Origin: Candidatus Kuenenia stuttgartensis
GTDB taxonomy: Bacteria; Planctomycetota; Planctomycetia; Isosphaerales; Isosphaeraceae
Length of the DNA: 6,019 nt
Direction: 5' to 3'
Assembly: GCA_945874095.1 (NCBI GenBank)
Contig: CAMCFM010000301.1
Coordinates: forward strand, 1 to 6,019
Shown here: positions 1 to 4,269 of the stretch, piece by piece
How positions within the stretch are numbered: the first letter of the stretch is position 1
How the letters are laid out: each line of letters starts with the position of its first letter
The notes under the pieces: model-generated
The model's input: only the letters and a program-made list of their open reading frames with translations
Told to the model about the DNA's origin: nothing
The model's database searches: none
Made by a program: the position numbers and the translations under genes

Positions 1-8
1 TTGACGAT

Positions 9-585
9 TCTGGATCATCACACCCATGTTCCAATATAGCTTGGTACCAAGCTGTATCGAAACATGGGAAGCTTGAGACCAATCTACATTGGTACCAAGC
101 TCAGTTGATTCCAAGGCGCCTTGAAACACTGGGACCAATTTACCAAGGCGCCAATGTTCCAATTTGCCTTGGTTCCAATTTCGATTGGTCTCAAGTTCGC
201 TTGGTTTCCATTCACCCATGTACCGATTTGCCTGTGAAATATTGTTACCTGTAAAAACTGGTACCTGTGAACCAAGTCAACTGGGTACCAATCTATATTG
301 GTTTCTATGTACCCATGTTCCAATTGACCTGTGAATCAAGTCACCAAGCATTCAATTTCGCTGGGTTTCAAGTCTTATTGGTTCCCAGTCTTATTGGAAC
401 CAATGGAACTTGGTTTACATATGACTTGGTACCCAGTTTTGTTGGTTTCGAGGTCGCTTGGTTTCAAGATCACTTGGTTTCCAGTTCCGTTGGTTTCAAG
501 ATCACTTGGTTTCGATATGGCTTGGAATCAAAGTCGCTTGGTTTCCAGTTTTCGACTCATCAACTTCGCTTGGTCATGCCGATAG
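9..585. repeat. 16-bp tandem repeat array, about 36 units, candidate partition centromere (parS-like)
   Basis: Aligning the TTGG tetramers gives a strict 16-bp period across the whole stretch. Units start at 9, 25, 41 and so on to 217, then a 17-bp unit at 233-249, then 250, 266 and so on to 570. The consensus is TTGGTTYCAAGTTCRC. Positions 3-4 (GG), 8 (C), 10 (A) and 16 (C) are best kept. Variants of the first tetramer include CATG, TGTG and TTGA. Units 458-473 and 490-505 are identical (TTGGTTTCAAGATCAC). Every unit from 378 to 553 keeps TTGG; the left half is more degenerate, and the units at 554 and 570 fade out. Many units contain an inverted TTGG/CCAA pair, perfect as TTGGTACCAA at 41-50 and 89-98. 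The array ends about 70 bp before parA, and the partner gene encodes an RHH protein. Type Ib partition systems place arrays of short RHH sites beside the operon, so a centromere and operator role is inferred. An iteron origin is the main alternative. Short ORFs inside it have period-16 translations and are artefacts. Confidence 0.93.
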
Positions 586-600
586 ACTGTCAAAGATAAT
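570..600 (+). promoter_or_regulatory. Tentative parA promoter overlapping the last repeat unit
   Basis: TTGGTC (570-575) and GATAAT (595-600) could be a -35 and -10 pair, but their 19-bp spacer is longer than ideal. If real, the -35 lies inside the last array unit, so a protein bound to the array would repress par transcription. Promoter recognition in the presumed host group is poorly predictable, so this is a weak call. Confidence 0.25.
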
Positions 601-641
601 GATGTTGCGCGAATTGGACATGCGCACGACTCTGCAAGACA

Positions 642-646
642 AGGGG
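642..646 (+). promoter_or_regulatory. Ribosome binding site of parA
   Basis: AGGGG lies 7 nt before the ATG at 654 and only 4 nt before the in-frame TTG at 651. It therefore favours the ATG as the start. Confidence 0.7.
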
Positions 647-653
647 CCTTTTG

Positions 654-1490
654 ATGATCGCAATCGCTGTAACCAACGCCAAAGGCGGCGTCGGCAAGAG
701 CACGACGGCCATCAACATGGCGGCCGCACTGGCAGAGCGGGACTATAAGGTTCTGCTCGTCGATGCCGATCCTTCCGGCAATGCCTCGCTTGGATACCGG
801 GCGGAAGGCATTTCAGCCGCCGGGCTGGCTGACCTGCTCGTCAACGACACCTTGTCGCCCATGGAGCTGATCGAAGCGACGGACGTGGAAAACGTCTCGA
901 TCCTCTCACCCGGCGAGCGACTTGCTCACTGCTCCGATCAAATGGGCAGCACCACAGGCCTGGGCCATGGCCGAGAGTTTCGGATCCGCCGAATCCTCCG
1001 CCAGATACCAGCCGGAACGTTTGACATCGCCGTCATCGATACCTCTCCTGTGGTCACTCCGCTCAACGTGGCGATCCTTTACGCTGTGCGAGAGGTTCTG
1101 ATTCCGATCGACCCATGTGTGGCAGCGCTCGCCGGGGTGAAAGCTCTTGAGGCTTTGATCCGCGATGTGAGCGACTTCCGCAAAGAGTTCACAGATAGTG
1201 GACCTTTGAACATTGGCGGAGTGATTGTGACCAAGACGGACAGAACTCTGGTGGCGAAGCAGATTGAAAACGAAGTCAGGAACTATTTCGGGGACTCCGT
1301 GTTTCCGAAATCGGTGCCGATGTCGGTCAAATTTCGCGAGGCTTATGCCAGGGGGATTCCTCTGGTGATTTATGACAGGGCAGGGCAGGGAGCGTCAGCA
1401 TATCAGGATGCAGCCCGGATCCTCGCGGAACGATGGGGTCTTGAGGTGCCGAAGGTCGACGACAAAGCCTCTCGCAAAAAAGCTGGATAG
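654..1490 (+). CDS. parA: ParA-family partition ATPase
   Basis: A 278-residue ParA/MinD-superfamily ATPase. Such proteins bind nucleoid DNA in the ATP form and position plasmid copies through a centromere-binding partner that stimulates hydrolysis. The deviant Walker A motif KGGVGKST is at residues 10-17, with the signature lysine K10 and the P-loop lysine K15. The switch I segment VDADPSGNAS is near 36-45 and Walker B FDIAVIDTSP at 123-132. DADPSGN replaces the usual DxDPQGN, and DTSP replaces the usual DxPP. There is no N-terminal HTH extension, so it is not of type Ia. Its size is closer to Soj-like ParA than to the shortest type Ib proteins. The ATG at 654 is chosen over TTG at 651 because of the spacing from AGGGG. 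The C-terminus is a short basic tail (KASRKKAG). The gene follows the 16-bp array and precedes an RHH gene, a classic partition operon order. The family is certain; the partition role comes from context. Confidence 0.93.
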   Translation: MIAIAVTNAKGGVGKSTTAINMAAALAERDYKVLLVDADPSGNASLGYRAEGISAAGLADLLVNDTLSPMELIEATDVENVSILSPGERLAHCSDQMGSTTGLGHGREFRIRRILRQIPAGTFDIAVIDTSPVVTPLNVAILYAVREVLIPIDPCVAALAGVKALEALIRDVSDFRKEFTDSGPLNIGGVIVTKTDRTLVAKQIENEVRNYFGDSVFPKSVPMSVKFREAYARGIPLVIYDRAGQGASAYQDAARILAERWGLEVPKVDDKASRKKAG

Positions 1491-1509
1491 TAGCCTGAAG
1501 CCGTTCAAA

Positions 1510-1556
1510 GGGCAGGGGGGTGATTTTCAGAAGATCCTGAAAATCTGGACATGCCC
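1510..1556 (+). other. Nested inverted repeat between parA and the RHH gene
   Basis: A perfect 9-bp stem, GATTTTCAG (1522-1530) with CTGAAAATC (1537-1545), encloses the loop AAGATC. Outside it, GGGCA (1510-1514) can pair with TGCCC (1552-1556) across a G-rich internal loop. No T-run follows, so it does not look like an ordinary intrinsic terminator. It could tune expression of the second gene relative to parA, stabilise the mRNA, or be a protein site. Only the pairing is seen; the function is inferred. Confidence 0.5.
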
Positions 1557-1590
1557 ACCAACGACCAGACCGACTCGACCATCTCATTCA

Positions 1591-1600
1591 TCTGATCAGA
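1591..1600. promoter_or_regulatory. Perfect 10-bp palindrome before the RHH gene
   Basis: TCTGATCAGA is its own reverse complement and lies 34 bp before the ATG at 1635, next to an A-rich stretch (ATTAAAAAAC). It could be an operator for a secondary promoter of the downstream gene. No repeat of it was found near the par operon, so support is weak. Confidence 0.25.
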
Positions 1601-1619
1601 ATTAAAAAACGTAGTGGAC

Positions 1620-1632
1620 AGGAGCAGAGAAG
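1620..1632 (+). promoter_or_regulatory. Ribosome binding site of the RHH gene
   Basis: AGGAG (1620-1624) and GAGAAG (1627-1632) lie just before the ATG at 1635. The in-frame GTG at 1614 lies upstream of these purine runs and has nothing comparable before it, so ATG 1635 is preferred. Confidence 0.55.
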
Positions 1633-1634
1633 TC

Positions 1635-2096
1635 ATGAGTACCAATCGACGCGGCGGGATTCCAGGACCGGACCGAAGAACAGGCTTGGTGCGTCCGACC
1701 ATGACGGAAGCCGAGTTTGAACGGAACCTGACACCTGAAGGGATCGAACTGGAATCATCGATTCAGGAACAGGCCGAGCTTGCGGGATCCGCACCATCCA
1801 TGACGGTGACGGGTACTGAATCTGATTTGGGAATCAAATCAGGGAGCAGGGCAGGGCGGTCGGCACCAGTCCGGGCGAAGTCATCAAAGCCCCGACGAAT
1901 CCAGAGAATGTTTGCGATCGAGGAAGACCTGGACCGCAAGCTCTGGCTATATGCGATTCATATGGGCAAGGATCGTTCGGAAATCATGAACGATCTGCTC
2001 CGGCCTGTGGTGGCCAGCATGGTGGTTTACGACAGCCGAGACCGCCGTGGAGGAGGTTCCGTATCAGGGAATTCAAGTCTGGCTGAATCAGCCTGA
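1635..2096 (+). CDS. Ribbon-helix-helix DNA-binding protein, likely ParB-type partner of ParA
   Basis: A 153-residue protein. Residues about 88-95 (RIQRMFAI) fit the DNA-contacting beta strand of an RHH (CopG/Arc) fold. Residues 96-111 (EEDLDRKLWLYAIHMG) fit helix A and 112-130 (KDRSEIMNDLLRPVVASMV) fit helix B, with the usual glycine turn and serine N-cap between them. The N-terminal 85 residues are polar, rich in R, G, S and E, and look disordered. In known RHH partition proteins such as ParG, a flexible N-terminal arm stimulates the ParA ATPase, which this region could do. The C-terminal tail (about 135-153) is G/S-rich. RHH dimers bind short sites cooperatively, matching the short-period array upstream. 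It is second in the operon, 144 bp after parA. The alternative start is GTG at 1614, adding 7 residues. It could instead be only a CopG-like repressor; the pairing with parA favours a partition role. Confidence 0.75.
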   Translation: MSTNRRGGIPGPDRRTGLVRPTMTEAEFERNLTPEGIELESSIQEQAELAGSAPSMTVTGTESDLGIKSGSRAGRSAPVRAKSSKPRRIQRMFAIEEDLDRKLWLYAIHMGKDRSEIMNDLLRPVVASMVVYDSRDRRGGGSVSGNSSLAESA

Positions 2097-2163
2097 CATC
2101 CCTGAATTGGAACATTCTTTCCATGATTGATCCGTGAGATCCCCCTTAGTTTGATTAGTCCGA

Positions 2164-2191
2164 AGCGGGCCGCTTCCCCCAGCGGCCCGCT
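2164..2191 (+). terminator. Strong GC-rich hairpin after the par operon
   Basis: AGCGGGCCGCT (2164-2174) pairs perfectly with AGCGGCCCGCT (2181-2191) around the loop TCCCCC, an 11-bp stem starting 67 bp after the RHH stop codon. No T-run follows on either strand, so it is not a classical intrinsic terminator. Hairpin-only termination or 3' end protection is plausible. It separates the par operon from the palindromic repeats. Confidence 0.55.
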
Positions 2192-2221
2192 ATCGCATAA
2201 GCCGGCGAAGTGGAATCAGAA

Positions 2222-2467
2222 TCTAGCCCCCCGGTTCGATTGGGTTTATCTAGCCGGTATTGCGCTAGCCCCGGTTGGTTTTGGTTTATCTAGCCGGTCT
2301 TGGCGCTAGCCCCGGTTCGATTGGGTTTATCTAGCCGGTCTTGCGCTAGCCCCGGTTCCGAATATCCAATCCAACCGGGGCTAGCGCAATACCGGCTAGA
2401 TGCTGAACGATAGCCCACAGTTTCGCCGATTTAGAAATCCAACCGGGGCTAGCGCAATACCGGCTAA
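2222..2467. repeat. CTAGCC palindromic repeat block, left of the sigma gene
   Basis: A roughly 40-41-bp unit begins TCTAGCCGGTATTGCGCTAG and continues with CCCCGGTTGG and a TTTGGTTTA tail. Forward copies lie at 2249-2288, 2289-2329 and 2330-2357. A shortened copy at 2222-2248 looks like a deletion between the two internal CTAGCC half-repeats. Inverted copies lie at 2371-2400 and 2439-2467. The forward copy 2330-2357 and the inverted copy 2373-2400 form a 28-bp inverted repeat with one mismatch (C/A) and a 15-nt loop. The inverted copy at 2439 is preceded by GTTTCGCCGATTTAGAAATC (2420-2439), which recurs in opposite orientation in the right-hand block. No credible gene lies here; the 2127-2309 reading frame is repeat sequence. 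REP-like or terminator-like elements are the nearest known analogues. Confidence 0.9.
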
Positions 2468-2495
2468 ACAAGACTCAGAATCCTGCCGCAGGGCT

Positions 2496-2508
2496 GGCTT
2501 TAAAAGCC
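2496..2508 (-). terminator. Weak hairpin downstream of the sigma gene
   Basis: GGCTT (2496-2500), loop TAA, AAGCC (2504-2508) gives a 5-bp stem about 17 bp past the sigma factor stop, in the direction of transcription. It is followed by a second small hairpin (CCTGC-C-GCAGG, about 2482-2492) and then the palindromic repeats. There is no clear T-run. Termination somewhere between here and the repeats is likely, but the exact site is uncertain. Confidence 0.3.
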
Positions 2509-2524
2509 GAAATTAATTCCAGGT

Positions 2525-3235
2525 TCACAGTTTCGTCAGTGACAAATCGCAAGCTTTTCGGATCATTTTCAGGATTTGAAAGTTGCGCTGGTAGACGGTC
2601 TGGGGTTTGACGCCAAACTTTTGAGCCACTTCAATTCCGGGAACATTCTCAACCGTGACTTCATAGAACATCTCCCAGCTCCGTGGTGCGACCCGTTTTT
2701 TTACCTTCTCCATACCTTGGGCGAGGATTTCGAGTTTTTGCCTGACCTCGACATCCACCACCTCACCGAGGTCTGTGTAATGGTCATGTTTGATCCAGAC
2801 CTCATCTTTGGCGAGGCTGCTTAAGGCGGCCAGTCCGTTACCATAGAACCGCTCATTATCCCGGTAATAATTGATCACTTCGTTTCGTACGATGATCGCA
2901 AGATAGCAGCGAAACGGGCCTGTGAGCTGAAACTTCTTCTCGAGGACACGGATAAACAAAGTCGTCATGACCTCTGAAGCGATGTCCTCAGACTCCACCA
3001 GTTTCATACCCTTCCTGGACGCATATCGCAGCAGCAGGGGGTGATACTTCTTGAAGAAAGACTTCCATCCCTCAGGACCAGTAATCTCGTTGATCGCTTT
3101 AAGAAAGTCTGTCTCGTCTTCGGGCTTGAACAGATTTAAGAACTGTTTCTGATTCATTCTCAAATCTCTACTTTGCGAAGCATTAGGAATTTCTTCAGGT
3201 GAGGGCGTGTGTTTAACCTGTATAAAATGGATCAT
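2525..3235 (-). CDS. ECF-like sigma-70 family RNA polymerase sigma factor
   Basis: A 236-residue protein with the two-domain layout of ECF sigma factors, which direct RNA polymerase to a small set of promoters. Region 2 spans about 58-128: WKSFFKKYHPLLLRYASRKG, then the acidic SEDIASEVMTTLF segment, then GPFRCYLAIIVRNEVINYYR, which corresponds to the -10 recognition helices 2.3-2.4. Region 4 spans about 165-228, with the helix-turn-helix IEVAQKFGVKPQTVYQRNFQ for the -35 element. The linker of about 35 residues is of usual length. The first 26 residues are not typical of the family. An internal ATG at 3157 (MNQKQF...), preceded by a weak purine stretch, would give a 210-aa protein and may be the true start; neither ATG has a strong ribosome binding site. 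No anti-sigma gene lies next to it, so control must be elsewhere or by level of expression. The gene is bracketed by the two palindromic repeat blocks. Its target promoters cannot be read from the window. Confidence 0.83.
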   Translation of the reverse strand: MIHFIQVKHTPSPEEIPNASQSRDLRMNQKQFLNLFKPEDETDFLKAINEITGPEGWKSFFKKYHPLLLRYASRKGMKLVESEDIASEVMTTLFIRVLEKKFQLTGPFRCYLAIIVRNEVINYYRDNERFYGNGLAALSSLAKDEVWIKHDHYTDLGEVVDVEVRQKLEILAQGMEKVKKRVAPRSWEMFYEVTVENVPGIEVAQKFGVKPQTVYQRNFQILKMIRKACDLSLTKL

Positions 3236-3390
3236 CCAGTCTGGTTTTGCAAGATGCGGCGTGCAAGATTTTCAAAATTTGTGCGATCACAGGGCAGGAT
3301 TCACCAACGTCCGATAAATACGGTTATAAGACCTAAATTTGCTTTATAGGGCAATGTGGAGATCCATTTCCAGGTTTTTGCAGCGATTTA
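3236..3390. other. Upstream region of the sigma gene
   Basis: AT-richer stretch of 155 bp between the sigma gene start and the right repeat block, with no gene seen. On the minus strand it contains TATAAC (+ strand 3321-3326) and several TTTA-type steps that could belong to a promoter, but no convincing -35/-10 pair. The octamer TGCAAGAT occurs twice, at 3247-3254 and 3262-3269, 15 bp apart, close to the start codon. It could be an operator half-site pair or chance. Confidence 0.3.
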
Positions 3391-3600
3391 CTAGCCGGTC
3401 TTGGCGCTAGCCCCGGTTGGCTTTGGCTTTATCTAGCCGGTATTGCGCTAGCCCCGGTTGGTTTTCTAAATCGCCGAAACCGGAGGCTAGCGCCTGGCGG
3501 CTAGATTCAAACCCGGAAAAAACGTGTCTATCGTCCTGCCTCTAGCCCCGGTTGGTTTTCTAACTCGCCGAAACCGGGGGCTAGCGCCCGGCGGCTAGAA
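3391..3600. repeat. CTAGCC palindromic repeat block, right of the sigma gene
   Basis: Same family as the block at 2222-2467. A forward unit at 3391-3431 is followed by a composite palindrome at 3432-3505. There the forward arm TCTAGCCGGTATTGCGCTAG runs into GGTTTTCTAAATCGCCGAAA and returns as an inverted arm, GGCTAGCGCCTGGCGGCTAG. A second composite at 3541-3599 has a shortened left arm, TCTAGCCCCGGTTGG, the same TTTTCTAACTCGCCGAAACC centre, and a full right arm ending GCGCCCGGCGGCTAGA. Inner arms CTAGCCCCGGTT and AACCGGGGGCTAG can pair. The last copy ends 11 bp from the stop of the SdpI-like gene, so on the minus strand it could also act as a 3' end or terminator hairpin for the rep operon. 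No gene is seen in it. Confidence 0.9.
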
Positions 3601-3610
3601 AAATCTGAAT

Positions 3611-4249
3611 CTAGGAACTTTCCTTCATACGATCAGGCCGGGTTGCGATATAGCTGTCTACCAAAGTGTAAAGCATCGAGCCCACACTGATCAAAATTCC
3701 AGCCACTCCGCTCAGGATAATACTCACCAGAAAGCCGGCGATTCCTCCAGCGACCATGATTTTCGACGCTCTGTGGTGACATATCTGCCAGGCTTCATCT
3801 GAGGCCATGGTCCAGGGCGTCCGGATTCCAGCCAGTCCGTTGCGTGGAATATCTCGCATGCTTCGTCCCATCCCGCCAAACATGAGGCTCATCGCAGCTC
3901 CCATCCAGCGCGTCATGTCCACCTTATTCCCCAGACTTGCGGACAAAATCAAGCCCTGAAGCACCACAAAAAATACCATGACTGAAACACCCATCCATAA
4001 AATCGCCAGTCGCTCTTTCTCAACCTTCGTAATCGACCACGCCAGCCCAATAAATAATGCAACCATTGCCAGATCAATCACCGGAATGATCCATACTGTT
4101 GCACGTGGACCATATCCGTCAATTTCGCCCTTGATGTTCCAGTGCATCGGAACTCTCGCAGGCATTTGATTGTAAACTGATCCCGTCATCACGAGGGTCG
4201 CTAGAAATAGAATCACGATGATTCCAATTGCAATTCGGATCTTTGTCAT
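3611..4249 (-). CDS. SdpI-family integral membrane protein (DUF1648 plus SdpI domain)
   Basis: A 212-residue polytopic inner membrane protein. The N-terminal helix (about 5-23) is followed by the DUF1648 signature YNQMPARVPMHWNIKGEIDG (26-45). Further hydrophobic segments lie at about 50-72, 82-105 and 113-128. The SdpI signature NGLAGIRTPWTMASDEAW spans 137-154 and is followed by HHRASK and two more helices (about 163-200). In Bacillus subtilis, SdpI gives immunity to the secreted toxin SdpC and also sequesters the repressor SdpR. Most homologues elsewhere have no proven role. AGGAAG (complement of 4253-4258) sits 3 nt before the ATG, a good ribosome binding site. The gene starts 20 bp after the rep stop on the same strand, so the two are probably co-transcribed. 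No toxin or SdpR-like gene is visible in the window. The family call is strong; an immunity or host-protection role for the plasmid is inference. Confidence 0.9.
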   Translation of the reverse strand: MTKIRIAIGIIVILFLATLVMTGSVYNQMPARVPMHWNIKGEIDGYGPRATVWIIPVIDLAMVALFIGLAWSITKVEKERLAILWMGVSVMVFFVVLQGLILSASLGNKVDMTRWMGAAMSLMFGGMGRSMRDIPRNGLAGIRTPWTMASDEAWQICHHRASKIMVAGGIAGFLVSIILSGVAGILISVGSMLYTLVDSYIATRPDRMKESS

Positions 4250-4269
4250 GGTCTTCCTGAGAATGTTTT

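Noticed and set aside
9..585. CRISPR array
   Set aside because: Units are contiguous 16-mers without unique spacers and are degenerate; no cas gene is nearby.
84..748. Several open frames on both strands within the 16-bp array
   Set aside because: Their translations repeat every 16 residues because 16 is not a multiple of 3 and all frames are read in turn. They are low-complexity products of the DNA repeat, with no ribosome binding site or known fold.
1327..1702. Open frames on both strands across the end of parA and the gap after it
   Set aside because: They overlap well-supported parA or the RHH gene in other frames, show no domain, and lack ribosome binding sites.
2127..2309. 60-aa open frame on the + strand
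   Set aside because: It runs through the GC-rich hairpin and into the palindromic repeats; the frame is repeat sequence without a ribosome binding site.
2222..3600. Integron attC sites
   Set aside because: Palindromic units flanking a gene suggested attC. However, no paired RYYYAAC and GTTRRRY simple sites were found at their ends, and no integrase is present.
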